DNA of 64,000 bases from DATFVA01 sp963743325 (GTDB lineage: Bacteria; Bacteroidota; Ignavibacteria; Ignavibacteriales; Ignavibacteriaceae): assembly GCA_963743325.1 (NCBI GenBank), contig CAVUOZ010000010.1, forward strand, positions 558,001-622,000. The letters are read 5' to 3'. The position numbers and the translations under genes are program-made. Position 1 is the stretch's first letter; every line of letters starts with the position of its first letter. The notes under the pieces are model-generated. The model made no database searches and had not been told where the DNA came from. It saw only the letters and a list, made by a program, of their open reading frames with translations. Shown here in pieces: positions 35,458 to 45,030 of the stretch.

Positions 35458-36015
35458 ATGGAAAATAACGATAACAAGGTGGTTCATAGTAGTTTCTGGT
35501 CCAATTTCTTCAAATCACCTACTGAAAAGGTTGATCTTCAGAAGTCGCTTCTTTCAATTCCCATTTTCAGCAGACTTACAGGAAGAGAACTGGGAATGCT
35601 AATTAATATTATTCATAACAGGAATTATGTTGCCGGCGAATATATTTTCTATCAGGGCGACCCGGGACTGGGTCTGTATATAATACGGGATGGAGCTATA
35701 ACTATTCAAAGAAAAAAAGAGGACGAAGAAATTGTCTCTCTTGCTTCATTTTCGAAAGGAGATTTCTTCGGTGAGCTTGCTCTTATAGATGGGGAAAAGC
35801 GCCCAGCTTCAGCCGTAAGTATTTCTGATACACATTTGGCAGTTATCTTTAAACCTGACCTTGATGAATTTATAGAAAACTATCCTAAAAGCGGAATAAA
35901 AATACTAAGGGGAATTGCCGAGATTATTGCCAGCAGACTTAGAAAGTTAAATGAAGATAATTTTAATCTTCAAAACAAATTAGAAATTAAAATGGAGACG
36001 ACTTATGGAACTTAA
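35458..36015 (+). CDS. Cyclic nucleotide-binding domain protein
   Basis: The 185-residue protein is a single CRP-like beta roll: LLSIPIFSRLTGRELGMLINI, FYQGDPGLGLYIIRDGAITI, and the phosphate-binding cassette FFGELALIDGEKRPASAVS. The FGELALIDxxxRxAS pattern is of the cAMP-binding type. There is no DNA-binding domain, so it is not a CRP-type regulator by itself. AAAGGAG precedes the ATG. Its end overlaps the UspA gene by 11 bases, which suggests a shared role in stress signalling. Confidence 0.85.
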   Translation: MENNDNKVVHSSFWSNFFKSPTEKVDLQKSLLSIPIFSRLTGRELGMLINIIHNRNYVAGEYIFYQGDPGLGLYIIRDGAITIQRKKEDEEIVSLASFSKGDFFGELALIDGEKRPASAVSISDTHLAVIFKPDLDEFIENYPKSGIKILRGIAEIIASRLRKLNEDNFNLQNKLEIKMETTYGT

Positions 36016-36502
36016 TATTTCCAAAGTGCTTGTTCCAATTGATTTTTCTGATTATTCCAAAAGCGCATTAAAATATGCCGTAAACTTCGTTAAACATTTT
36101 GAAGCTCAGTTATTCCTGGTATATGTTGTCGAACCCGTAATTTATCCACCGGATTTTAGTATGGGACAGATCGCTATTCCTTCAGTCGACCTTGAAATGG
36201 ATAAAAGGGCAATCGATGAACTGAACAAGCTGGCCGAACAGGAGATTCCGGCAGAAATTAAAGTCAAATCAATTGTTAAAACAGGCAAACCTTTTATCGA
36301 AATAATTGAAACTGCCACGGAGGAAAATGTTGATCTGATTATTATCGCAACTCACGGTCATACAGGGATGGAACATATACTTTTCGGAAGTACAGCTGAA
36401 AAGGTTGTAAGAAAAGCTCCCTGCCCGGTGCTTACTTTAAGAGAACCGATTAAAGGCTTTTTATTTAAAGATGAGTTGAAAAAAGAAAAAGCAAAAAACT
36501 AA
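36005..36502 (+). CDS. Universal stress protein, UspA family
   Basis: A single 165-residue Usp domain starting ISKVLVPIDFSDYSKSALKYA. The ATP-binding loop ATHGHTGMEHILFGSTAEKVVRKAPCPVL follows the G-x2-G-x8-G-S/T pattern of ATP-binding Usp proteins. It is coupled to the cyclic-nucleotide-binding protein by overlap. Its C-terminal tail is Lys-rich. Confidence 0.92.
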   Translation: MELNISKVLVPIDFSDYSKSALKYAVNFVKHFEAQLFLVYVVEPVIYPPDFSMGQIAIPSVDLEMDKRAIDELNKLAEQEIPAEIKVKSIVKTGKPFIEIIETATEENVDLIIIATHGHTGMEHILFGSTAEKVVRKAPCPVLTLREPIKGFLFKDELKKEKAKN

Positions 36503-36503
36503 T

Positions 36504-37484
36504 TTAGTTCTTTCTGTCGATCACAAAATCAACAAGGCCTTCCAGTGCAAGTTTAGCCGGAGAATCCGGAAATATTTTTAACGAATTCTTAGCCTTCTGC
36601 GAATAATTGTGCGCTGTTCTTAATGCATAATCAATTCCATCGTTTTTTCTTACAAATTCAATTATCTGGTTAGTGTTCTCTTTACCATTATTATTTTTAA
36701 TCAGTCGTCTGATTTTATCGGCATCATTCTTCGGAACCTGTTTCAACGAGTAAATGAGCGGCAGAGTTATCTTCTTTTCTTTGATATCACCGCCAACCGG
36801 TTTTCCAGTTATTTTTGAACTTCCTTCGTAATCCAGAATATCATCTCTAATCTGAAATGCCATACCAATCGATTCGCCAAAATTTTTCATAGCATCGTGA
36901 TAATTCTTATTCTCCGAGGTGCTCATAGCACCAATCATACAGCAGGTTTCAAGAAGTGATGCTGTCTTATCGGAAATAACTTTAAAATACGTTTCTTCGT
37001 CAATATCAAGCTTTCTTGTTTTCTGAATCTGGAGAAGCTCACCTTCCGACATTCGTTTAACCGCATTGGTAATAACCCCCAGAAAATCAAAATCATTGCC
37101 TTCTACGGCTATCATAAGACCCCTTGAAAGAAGGTAATCGCCCATCAGCACGGCAGCTTTATTTTTAAATACCGCGTTAATTGACCAGAATCCCCTCCTC
37201 TTATCAGCATTGTCAACTACATCATCGTGAATGAGCGTTGCAGTATGAAGCAGTTCCACAAGCACGGCACCGCGATAGGTTCTCAGCGTAACACCGCCTG
37301 ATAATTTTGCGGAGAGCAGAACCAGCAATGGTCTTATCTTTTTCCCTTTCTGTCTGATAACGTATTTGGCAATAAGATCAACCAGCCCGACATTACTCTT
37401 CATCGCTTTTTTAAAAAGATGGTCAAATTCATCCAATTCAGTTTTAATCGGCTGACTTATTTCACTTAATGCTTTTTTTATCAA
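36504..37484 (-). CDS. Polyprenyl diphosphate synthase
   Basis: Trans-prenyltransferase of 326 residues that lengthens isoprenoid diphosphates, probably for the menaquinone side chain. The two Asp-rich motifs are LIHDDVVDNADKRRG and FQIRDDILDYEG, and KIRPLLVLLSAKL is the conserved helix before the first. The product length cannot be read from sequence alone. The start overlaps the tatC stop by four bases. Confidence 0.92.
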   Translation of the reverse strand: MIKKALSEISQPIKTELDEFDHLFKKAMKSNVGLVDLIAKYVIRQKGKKIRPLLVLLSAKLSGGVTLRTYRGAVLVELLHTATLIHDDVVDNADKRRGFWSINAVFKNKAAVLMGDYLLSRGLMIAVEGNDFDFLGVITNAVKRMSEGELLQIQKTRKLDIDEETYFKVISDKTASLLETCCMIGAMSTSENKNYHDAMKNFGESIGMAFQIRDDILDYEGSSKITGKPVGGDIKEKKITLPLIYSLKQVPKNDADKIRRLIKNNNGKENTNQIIEFVRKNDGIDYALRTAHNYSQKAKNSLKIFPDSPAKLALEGLVDFVIDRKN

Positions 37485-38242
37485 AGTTTTTTCGCTGCTA
37501 ATTTTGAAATGAAAATACTGATTTCATATAATAAAACCAATGGAACTGCCAGCACAACCTGTGAAACCGGATCTGTGCCGGGAGTAAGAAATGCTGCGAG
37601 CACCATTATAATTACAATTGCGTGCTTCCGGTATTTTCTCATGAAGGCAGGAGTAAGAATATGCAGTTTTGTCAGAAAGAATGAAATCATAGGAAGTTCA
37701 AATACAAATCCGGCTGCAAGCATAACACTTATAATTATCGAGAAGTATTCATCTATTGCAAATGAATTTTTTATTTGTGATGATCCAAACTGAGCTGCAA
37801 ATTTCATCGTCAGAGGGAGCATCCCGTAATATGCAAATACAATTCCGAGAATGAAACAAAAAGTTGAATAAAAAACTATAGCAAGAAGATACTTCCTTTC
37901 ATTCCGGCGAAGGGCAGGTGAAAGAAATTTCCAGAACTGGTAGAAAAGATTTGGAAGACTTAGGATTATTCCCCCTATCATCGCGACCTGAAAGTAGAGA
38001 AATAACTGACCGAACGGTTTTAGATTCTGAAGAGTTGCACCCGAATCTCTGGCTGGTTTTAATAGTACGACATCGATAAGGAAATCAACAAAAATCCAGC
38101 AAATAATTGTCCCGGCGACTACCCCTATTATTGAATAAATAAGTCTCCACCTAAGCTCCTCGAGATGATCCAGAAAGCTCATCTCAACATCTCCGGAATC
38201 TTCTTCTGTATAATCGATACTTTTAAGTTCTTTAGCTGTCAA
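37481..38242 (-). CDS. tatC: Twin-arginine translocase subunit TatC
   Basis: Core receptor of the Tat pathway. The N-terminal MSFLDHLEELRWRLIYS and the segment FLSPALRRNERKY match the conserved cytoplasmic regions, and six membrane helices are predicted in 253 residues. No tatA is adjacent. It lies between glyA and the prenyl synthase in a tight minus-strand run. Confidence 0.95.
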   Translation of the reverse strand: MTAKELKSIDYTEEDSGDVEMSFLDHLEELRWRLIYSIIGVVAGTIICWIFVDFLIDVVLLKPARDSGATLQNLKPFGQLFLYFQVAMIGGIILSLPNLFYQFWKFLSPALRRNERKYLLAIVFYSTFCFILGIVFAYYGMLPLTMKFAAQFGSSQIKNSFAIDEYFSIIISVMLAAGFVFELPMISFFLTKLHILTPAFMRKYRKHAIVIIMVLAAFLTPGTDPVSQVVLAVPLVLLYEISIFISKLAAKKL

Positions 38243-38253
38243 AATGTTTCAAA

Positions 38254-39552
38254 TCAAATTAAACCGGAATAGAGAGGAAACTTTGAACAAAGTGATTTAA
38301 CATCAATTCTTATTTCATTGAGCTTGGAATCATTATCGAAATTATTTACGGCGTTATTAATAAATCCTGCTATCTGTACCATTTCGTTCTCTTTCATCCC
38401 TCTTGTTGTAACCGCAGGCGTTCCAACTCTGATACCGCTAGTCACAAAAGGACTTCTCAGATCAAAGGGAACCATATTTTTATTTACAGTAATGCCAGCT
38501 TTTTCCAGAGAATTTTCGGCCTGTTTACCTGTTATATTTTTATTTGTTAAATCGATTAACATCAGGTGATTATCGGTACCGCCTGAGATAAGATTAAAGT
38601 CGTACTCTGTTAATTTGGATGCAAGTGCTTTTGCATTCTTAATTATCTCCCCTGCATATATTTTAAACGAATCCTGGAGTGCCTCACCAAATGCAACTGC
38701 TTTTGCCATTATTATATGCATAAGGGGTCCCCCTTGAATTCCCGGCATAACCATACTATCAAGAATTTCCGACATCATTTTAACACGATCGCCTTTCGGT
38801 GATTTTATTCCCATCGGATTTTCATAGTCTTTACCCATAAGGATGATACCGCCTCTTGGTCCCCGAAGAGTTTTGTGAGTCGTAGAAGTGACCACATCGC
38901 AATATTTAACCGGGTTATCAAGGAAGCCTTTTGCAATCAGTCCGGCAGGATGAGCCATATCGCACATCAGAAACGCACCGACAGCATCAGCTATTTCCCT
39001 GAATTTTTTATAATCCCATTCTCTCGGGTATGCGCTTGCACCTGTGACAATTATTCCGGGTTTCTCTTTATTTGCAAGATCAGCTATGTGGTCATAATCT
39101 AAGGTTTTAGTATCCTTATTGAGTGTATAACCGACCGCATGATAAAGCTGCCCTGAAAAATTAACCGGGGAACCATGGGTTAAATGACCGCCGTGAGCAA
39201 GGCTTAAACCAAGTATTTTATCTCCCGGTTTTAACAGAGCCATGTAAACGGCCATATTCGCCTGTGAACCGCTGTGCGGCTGAACATTTACATATTCAGC
39301 GTTAAATAATTGCTTTAATCTTTCTCTGGCAAGGTTTTCAGCCATATCCACATATTCGCAGCCGCCATAGTAACGTTTACCGGGATATCCTTCCGCATAT
39401 TTATTTGTAAGGACTGAGCCTGCAGCCTCAAGAACTGCCGGGCTGACAAAATTTTCTGAAGCTATAAGTTCAAGTTTTTCCTGCTGTCTTTGGGTCTCAA
39501 GCTTTAATACTTCGAAAATTTCATTATCTTTTTGAATGTTAGAGTATGTCAT
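38254..39552 (-). CDS. glyA: Serine hydroxymethyltransferase
   Basis: PLP enzyme that interconverts serine and glycine with tetrahydrofolate. Conserved segments are LIASENFVSPAVLEAAGS, YAEGYPGKRYYGGCE, VDMAENLARERLKQLF, and the PLP lysine region VVTSTTHKTLRGPRGG. The ATG at 39550-39552 gives 432 residues, close to the family norm; a TTG 13 codons upstream is less likely. It leads the glyA-tatC-prenyl synthase unit. Confidence 0.95.
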   Translation of the reverse strand: MTYSNIQKDNEIFEVLKLETQRQQEKLELIASENFVSPAVLEAAGSVLTNKYAEGYPGKRYYGGCEYVDMAENLARERLKQLFNAEYVNVQPHSGSQANMAVYMALLKPGDKILGLSLAHGGHLTHGSPVNFSGQLYHAVGYTLNKDTKTLDYDHIADLANKEKPGIIVTGASAYPREWDYKKFREIADAVGAFLMCDMAHPAGLIAKGFLDNPVKYCDVVTSTTHKTLRGPRGGIILMGKDYENPMGIKSPKGDRVKMMSEILDSMVMPGIQGGPLMHIIMAKAVAFGEALQDSFKIYAGEIIKNAKALASKLTEYDFNLISGGTDNHLMLIDLTNKNITGKQAENSLEKAGITVNKNMVPFDLRSPFVTSGIRVGTPAVTTRGMKENEMVQIAGFINNAVNNFDNDSKLNEIRIDVKSLCSKFPLYSGLI

Positions 39553-39602
39553 TTTAGATTCACTGTTTTGTAAATGTAGATTATTTTTCAATTTGAAAAT
39601 AT

Positions 39603-39647
39603 AACAAATAAAAAGAAAAGGTTCCGGGTGTATTTCATGGAACCTTT
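39603..39647 (-). terminator. Terminator of the glgA-gmhB-lipoprotein-OMP unit
   Basis: AAAGGTTCC (39617-39625) and GGAACCTTT (39639-39647) form a 9-bp stem, followed on the minus strand by TCTTTTTATTTG. It lies about 100 bases after the outer membrane protein stop. Confidence 0.75.
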
Positions 39648-39746
39648 ACATTAAACCTGTTATAAAAATGGATTTAAGGAACTGTAACACTAATACATGA
39701 ATAAAAGTCACCGGAGGGGCTGATTGTCTGATTTGATTCTATCGTG

Positions 39747-40991
39747 TTATTTTTCCTCCCGAATAAACCAGATGTCGCCGAGGCTGACCGTTAAATATAC
39801 TTTCAATATATTTTCTTTAAAGAGACCGGGATCAGTTCTCATTCCATACTGGAGGCCCAGATCCAGTGTATTTGCAGGACTTAATGGTAAAGAAAAACCT
39901 CCTGAAACTGAGTATTGATTGATTCCTTCATTATTCACAAAATACTGAGTCTGCTCATAACTTAATCCTGCACGCCAGATTATTTCTTCCCAGAACGATG
40001 CCCCTAAAGTTCTTTCCGGGGTATACTCAAACCCCGCACTATATTTAGAAGCATTCCGGAGATTTTTATTAGTTCTTCCATCAAATGAATAATTCTCCCA
40101 GGCCTGAAATACATAATCTAAACTGAACAAATATTTTTTATTTAAAACAAGACTTAACCCCGCACTCAATCTGTCCGGAATTTTCATATGAACAATTCCC
40201 CTGGAAAGAGTATCTATGCCAAGAATCGTAGCAGAGGTAAAAACTGTATCTGTTCTTAAATCTGAAAGATGGTTATAAGATAATCCCAATCTAAAATTGG
40301 TGATTCCATCGAGGTTCAATACTCCTGATAAATCAGGGGATATCAATCCTAAAGTTGTTCCCATTCCTTTTGGTCTGTATTCATTAGTATATTCTGCAAA
40401 TACAAGTGAATTATCAAAGAAAGTTATCGATGATGTATAATCAGTGCTTCCAAAATAATATTCTAACGTTGCGCCAAAGATTAAATCAAACGGCAGTTTA
40501 TATGAGGAGCCAAGAAATAATTTTGATAAACCACCTCTCCCTTTATAGGTAGCATCGTAATTCGCGTATGGAGATTCTATTGAACTTATAACATTATAGC
40601 TTACATTAGAGTAGGGAAGAATTCCGCCGACAGCACCTATTCCATATTTTTCGCTGACAGGGAAAGCAATCAGAAAGCCCCCGAATTCACCTTTTCCTGA
40701 ATAGGCGGAAAAATTCTCATTTGATAAAAAAGATCCGTGGTAAATTAAATCGAATTCAATTCTCGTGCTTTTGAGATTGTATAGTGAGGCGGGATTATAA
40801 AAACTGATAAAGTTCTCCGGGGCATCTGCTACTCCCACCTGCCCCATCCCCAATTTCCTGGCTGAATAAGCATAGTTTATTTCTCCAATGCCAATCCGGG
40901 AGTAGGGTGAAGCAGATTGAGAATATGACTCCGGAATCAGAAATAAAATGAGTACTAAAACCGAAGAAATAATTTGATTATTTAATTTCAT
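39747..40991 (-). CDS. Outer membrane beta-barrel protein (FadL/PorV-like)
   Basis: The 414-residue exported protein has a signal peptide ending at PESYSQS and a start typical of Bacteroidota outer membrane barrels: YSRIGIGEINYAYSARKLGMGQVGVAD...FYNPASLYNL. This Asn-Pro-Ala-Ser motif occurs in FadL-like hydrophobic-compound porins. Alternating aromatic strands run to the C terminus, which ends shortly after a strand VYLTVSLGDIWF. Substrate is unknown. Its start overlaps the lipoprotein gene by four bases. Confidence 0.8.
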   Translation of the reverse strand: MKLNNQIISSVLVLILFLIPESYSQSASPYSRIGIGEINYAYSARKLGMGQVGVADAPENFISFYNPASLYNLKSTRIEFDLIYHGSFLSNENFSAYSGKGEFGGFLIAFPVSEKYGIGAVGGILPYSNVSYNVISSIESPYANYDATYKGRGGLSKLFLGSSYKLPFDLIFGATLEYYFGSTDYTSSITFFDNSLVFAEYTNEYRPKGMGTTLGLISPDLSGVLNLDGITNFRLGLSYNHLSDLRTDTVFTSATILGIDTLSRGIVHMKIPDRLSAGLSLVLNKKYLFSLDYVFQAWENYSFDGRTNKNLRNASKYSAGFEYTPERTLGASFWEEIIWRAGLSYEQTQYFVNNEGINQYSVSGGFSLPLSPANTLDLGLQYGMRTDPGLFKENILKVYLTVSLGDIWFIREEK

Positions 40992-42166
40992 TTTTTGCCT
41001 GTATAAATAATTACCAAACGGGGTCTCAGTGAAGTATCAGAAGCATCACTCCCCTTCAAGGCAAATATATCAACGCTTAGGTTTTGTCCCCCGGCAGCTA
41101 GAATTATCCCGTTATTTTCATGATAACTGCTGGCAATGCTTTGAATAAAACGAGCTATGTCCGCAGTAAAATAATCGGCAGTTCTGCCCAATGTAATTCC
41201 GGAAGTGCTGTCATAGGTGTCTGCAGAAGAATCTTTTGCAAAATAGGCAGTCAATGAATTTGTGTATGTATCACCGGTTCTGGTTTCGCTGGTGTCTATA
41301 AAAACAGTTAATTGAGCTTTATTAATAATTGCTCCCTCAGGCAGAGCAGAAAGATCAAACTTCACCCGTCCATTCACAGCCAGGCCGCACTGAACGGCAA
41401 TATCTCCGGCAGGCATAATAGGCTTATCTCCGGATATCGCACTAACGTCTTCAATGCTGTAAAAACCGAGTGTGTCGGTTATTCCGCCGGTTGCTACTAC
41501 TACACTAAGTTTGGGTATACCAATCAGATTTACATTAAATGCATCGAAACCAATTACCTGGGCTGAAGAGGCATCCGCCTTGATATAGATTCCTTTATTA
41601 TTGTGAACAGAGGTATCTGAGGCCGTTGCAAACCATGAATTTATTGTCTGATTGTCAATATTGAATGTGTAAAGAGAATCGGAATAAGTTTTATTTGAAC
41701 TAATATCCGCATTATCATAAATCAGATTCGGAATACTGTCCGCAGTAAATCCAAAAGAAGTCCATCCGCTGTTAACAAAATGTACTGAAAAATTTAAAGG
41801 GCCGGCCGTATTACCAATTTTGTATTCTCTGGTGAGTTGTATCTTTGCATCAATTATATTCAGACTGGAATTCAGGAACGCATTTTTTATACTGTCCGGC
41901 AGAGCTATCCCGAACCTGATAAGGGATGAAGCCTCGACGTTTTCAAATTTTCCTACAAGCAGTCTTGGAGAATCACTTAATTTTATTTGTGTCTTAAAAT
42001 ATGATGAATTCTGCCCCACTGAATCCTGGTATGAATCAAGTATTTTAACATTGATAAAATCAGGAGCTAATAAATTATTGCCAATCGAGGTAGGAGAATC
42101 ACTGCAGGAACAAATCAAAATCAGTAAAATCAAAAAGGGAATCAAAACAATCTTATTATTTATCAA
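40988..42166 (-). CDS. Exported lipoprotein, DUF4270/DNRLRE-like
   Basis: The 392-residue protein has a lipoprotein signal with lipobox LILICSC and a following SDSPTSIGNNLL segment, reminiscent of the start of Bacteroidota DUF4270 lipoproteins. The rest is rich in beta strands, with paired segments of the form IxxAxLxLxxxxxxGN and INKAQLTVFIDTS that recall DNRLRE-type repeats. The function is unknown. It is coupled by overlap to both gmhB and the outer membrane barrel gene, so it may form a surface complex with the barrel. Confidence 0.6.
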   Translation of the reverse strand: MINNKIVLIPFLILLILICSCSDSPTSIGNNLLAPDFINVKILDSYQDSVGQNSSYFKTQIKLSDSPRLLVGKFENVEASSLIRFGIALPDSIKNAFLNSSLNIIDAKIQLTREYKIGNTAGPLNFSVHFVNSGWTSFGFTADSIPNLIYDNADISSNKTYSDSLYTFNIDNQTINSWFATASDTSVHNNKGIYIKADASSAQVIGFDAFNVNLIGIPKLSVVVATGGITDTLGFYSIEDVSAISGDKPIMPAGDIAVQCGLAVNGRVKFDLSALPEGAIINKAQLTVFIDTSETRTGDTYTNSLTAYFAKDSSADTYDSTSGITLGRTADYFTADIARFIQSIASSYHENNGIILAAGGQNLSVDIFALKGSDASDTSLRPRLVIIYTGKK

Positions 42167-42740
42167 TTATTTCACCTGTAAAATCTTCAAATATAAATTT
42201 ACACGCATCTGTAATATTTTCGGCTACAAAGCTTGGAAATATATTTTGTTTTTGCAATATAGAAATGCTATCCGTACCGTAACCCGTTTTTACAAGCACG
42301 GTCTTCAATCCTGCGTTTTTTCCGCATAAAATATCAGCGGGACTATCACCGATAAAGTAAGAACGGCTTAATTCGATATTTAAATCTCGCGAAGCTTTGT
42401 ATACAAGAGAAGGAGAGGGTTTTCTGCAATCTGCTTCTTCTTCAGTGCTAAAATCAGGATGGCCGGGACAGTAATAAAACGCATCAATTGATACTTTATC
42501 GGGCGTTAGCAATTCATTGATGCGGGAATTGACAGCATTAACATCTCCTTCTGAAATTAATCCTCTGGCAATTCCGGATTGATTTGAGATGACAATTAGT
42601 TTGAAATTTAATCTGGTTTTTAATAAAGAGAGTGCTTTACCCGTCCCGGGAAATAATTTCACTTTTTCAGGGTCACCCAGATATCCGGGATCTTCATTGA
42701 TCGTCCCGTCTCTATCGAGAAACACGGCATATTGGGACAT
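42156..42740 (-). CDS. gmhB: D-glycero-D-manno-heptose 1,7-bisphosphate 7-phosphatase
   Basis: HAD-superfamily phosphatase for the ADP-heptose route to lipopolysaccharide. Motifs are FLDRDGTINEDPGYL (nucleophile Asp), VISNQSGIARG, the Cys/His zinc-loop region YYCPGHPDFSTEEEADCRKPSP, and FIGDSPADILCG. The 194 residues are normal. It overlaps glgA by one base and the lipoprotein gene by 11 bases. Confidence 0.9.
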   Translation of the reverse strand: MSQYAVFLDRDGTINEDPGYLGDPEKVKLFPGTGKALSLLKTRLNFKLIVISNQSGIARGLISEGDVNAVNSRINELLTPDKVSIDAFYYCPGHPDFSTEEEADCRKPSPSLVYKASRDLNIELSRSYFIGDSPADILCGKNAGLKTVLVKTGYGTDSISILQKQNIFPSFVAENITDACKFIFEDFTGEIIDK

Positions 42741-43727
42741 CAGTTTTCGTTTGATAAGATCGTTCTGTATAAATCAATGTATTTCTTTGCGGACGAATTC
42801 CAGCTGAAATCTGATTTCATACCGTTTTTCATGATTTTCATCCAGGCTTTTTTATCCTGAAAGATTTTCAGGGCCCGTTTCAATTCCTTGATCATTGCAG
42901 TGGCATCGTAATGCTTGAACATAAATCCGTTTCCTTCACCGGTTTTCTCATCATATTTTACCACTGTATCTGCAAGACCACCTGTTTCACGTACAAGAGG
43001 GACAGTTCCGTACATAAGACTGTACATCTGGTTCAGCCCGCATGGTTCGTATCGCGAAGGCATTAAAAAAATATCAGAGCCTCCTTCAATAAGATGAGCA
43101 AGATCATCATTAAATCCAAGGTAGGAGGCAAATTTGCCCTTATACTTTAACGACATACTTTCAAAGAATTTATGATATTTTTTATCGCCTGTACCGAGAA
43201 GAACCATCTGTAGATCTATTTTCATCAATTCCGGGAATGCATCTTTTAACAGATCCATACCTTTGGAGTCAAACAGACGGGATATTACTCCTACTACCGG
43301 AATATTCTCACTGTACTCAAAACGGAATTTTTCGGCAAGTTCCTTTTTATTTATTTCTTTGTCTTCGATGTTCTTGATCGAAAATTTCTTCGGCAGATGT
43401 TTATCTTTTTCAGGGGACCAAACATTCGTATCAATACCATTAACAATTCCATACAGATCATTCTTTCTTTTGGCAAGTACATTTTTTAATCCGGCGCCCA
43501 GTTCTTCATCGGTTCTGATTTCATTTGCATATGTTTCACTGACTGTGTTAATAACATCAGCAAAGATCAGACCGCTCTTCATAAAATTAACTTTCCCGTA
43601 TATCTCAATTCCTTTTTCGGAATTCAAGTTCTTCCGGTAGACCTGTTTTCTTAAAGACTGATTTCGGGAATACCCCTGATATGCCAGATTATGTACGGTA
43701 AAGAATGTTTTAAAGTGATTAAAACTG
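42740..43727 (-). CDS. glgA: Glycogen synthase, C-terminal part (fragment 3 of 3)
   Basis: This segment carries most of GlgA: TVHNLAYQG at the end of the N-terminal domain, FMKSGLIFADVINTVSETYANEI, VNGIDTNVWSP, VVGVISRLFDSKGMDLL, LGTGD, and the C-terminal donor-site motifs SRYEPCGLNQMYSLMYGTVPLVRETGGLADTV. Its natural first codons are joined to fragment 2 by a +1 shift at about 43727, where the genome reads CAG-TTT-TAA-TCA. One T too many in the TTTT run would explain the break. Confidence 0.9.
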
Positions 43728-44002
43728 ATCTTCATCTTTGTAAATGGTTTTCAGATAAGCGGGAATCAGTCCACACTGCCAGTCATTACAATGAATAATA
43801 TCCGGAATCCATCCGAGTTTGTATATAAGTTCAAATACCGATCGACTTAATAAAATAAATCTTTCATCATTATCGGGATAATCATGACCGGTCATTGGAT
43901 TCACGTATAAACTGTTCCGGCTGCCGAAATATTCCTGGTTATCGAGGAAATAAATCTGTACTCTTACTTTTTGTCCGGGAAGAAAACAGGATTTAAGTGA
44001 AG
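43719..44002 (-). CDS. glgA: Glycogen synthase, middle part (fragment 2 of 3)
   Basis: In-frame segment beginning around SLKSCFLPGQKVRVQIYFLDNQEYF and running to IIHCNDWQCGLIPAYLKTIYKDEDQF, the conserved ADP-glucose/primer domain with the HxxDWQ motif. The ATG at 44010-44012 opens this frame by chance. No ribosome binding site supports independent translation. It is separated from fragments 1 and 3 by one +1 shift each. Confidence 0.88.
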
Positions 44003-44238
44003 AATACCACATCTTTATCCCCTATTTTTATAGGGATATCTTTTAGTCTGACGACTTCGTGTATTTTGAATTTTCTGTCATCGACAGCACCATATTTTGG
44101 GACGACAATACGGACTTCATGTCCTAATTCTGAAAGCATCTGCGGCAATGCAGCAGAGACGTCTGCTAATCCACCTGTCTTTACAAATGGAACAACTTCC
44201 GATGAAACGAAAAGGATTTTAAATTTTTTTGAGGGCAT
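43999..44238 (-). CDS. glgA: Glycogen synthase, N-terminal part (fragment 1 of 3)
   Basis: The true start is the ATG at 44236-44238. The segment contains the ADP-glucose-binding motif VKTGGLADVSAALPQ (Lys-Thr-Gly-Gly-Leu) and EVRIVVPKYG. The frame reaches TAA near 43993 after KDVVFFT. Reading GTA-TTC-TTC-A-CTT-AAA restores the family sequence, so one base is extra. The full gene of about 1.5 kb would encode the usual ~495 residues. It makes alpha-1,4-glucan from ADP-glucose. Confidence 0.9.
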
Positions 44239-44481
44239 TTTGCAAGTTTATTTTAAATGAATGTGGTAATTTACGAAATTTCAATGTGTTTCTCAAAAAA
44301 AAGTTCATATAATACTTTTAATTACGATCGATTTAATTGTTCATAAAAAGTTGATATTACGTAATTTATAAGCATAATTTTTATTAATTACTTACATCCA
44401 TTGAACTTTCATAGAAATCTAAAATTTTACTAAAAGATTGTTAAATTTAGAATGTGATATTTAAAAAAATAAGCTTATACT

Positions 44482-45030
44482 ATGAAAATACGCATAGAAA
44501 ACAGATATATAGCCTGTTTGGTTATCATGATTCTCCCTTTCTTACTTTATTCCTGCAGTGCGTCAAGTACTGTAAGATATGACCGTGATAAAGAGAAGAA
44601 AGAATCAGTTAATGAAACGGAGAAGAAGACCTTCAAAGAAGATTTCGATATTATTCCCTATCGTACAACAATCGATATTATAGAAAAATCTTCAAACACA
44701 GCGGAACCACCCGAAATCGATGCCTGGTATGGTTATCAGGATAAAGATACGAGCTCAGCTCAGGAAAAAGCGATTGTTGGAACAACGAATGGGTTTAGAG
44801 TACAGGTTTTAGCGACTGATAAACTGGAGGAGGCGGATTCATTAAAATCTGAATTGTCCCTTAAAGTGACCCAGAAAAATATATATATAATTTTTGATCC
44901 CCCTTTTTATAAGGTTGAAGTCGGCGATTTTATAAGTATGAGCGATGCAAAGGATTTGAATTTTAAATTGAACCAGATGGGTTATACAGAATCAAGAGTG
45001 ATAGCATCCACAGTAAATATTTTTAACTGA
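44482..45030 (+). CDS. SPOR-domain lipoprotein
   Basis: The 182-residue protein has a lipoprotein signal (lipobox LLYSCSA, Cys at about residue 25), a charged linker (residues 35-95) and a C-terminal SPOR domain (about 100-180; GFRVQVLATDKLEEADSLKSEL...PFYKVEVGDF). SPOR domains bind denuded septal peptidoglycan. It is joined to hutI by a one-base stop/start overlap, although its role in histidine breakdown is not evident. Confidence 0.85.
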   Translation: MKIRIENRYIACLVIMILPFLLYSCSASSTVRYDRDKEKKESVNETEKKTFKEDFDIIPYRTTIDIIEKSSNTAEPPEIDAWYGYQDKDTSSAQEKAIVGTTNGFRVQVLATDKLEEADSLKSELSLKVTQKNIYIIFDPPFYKVEVGDFISMSDAKDLNFKLNQMGYTESRVIASTVNIFN

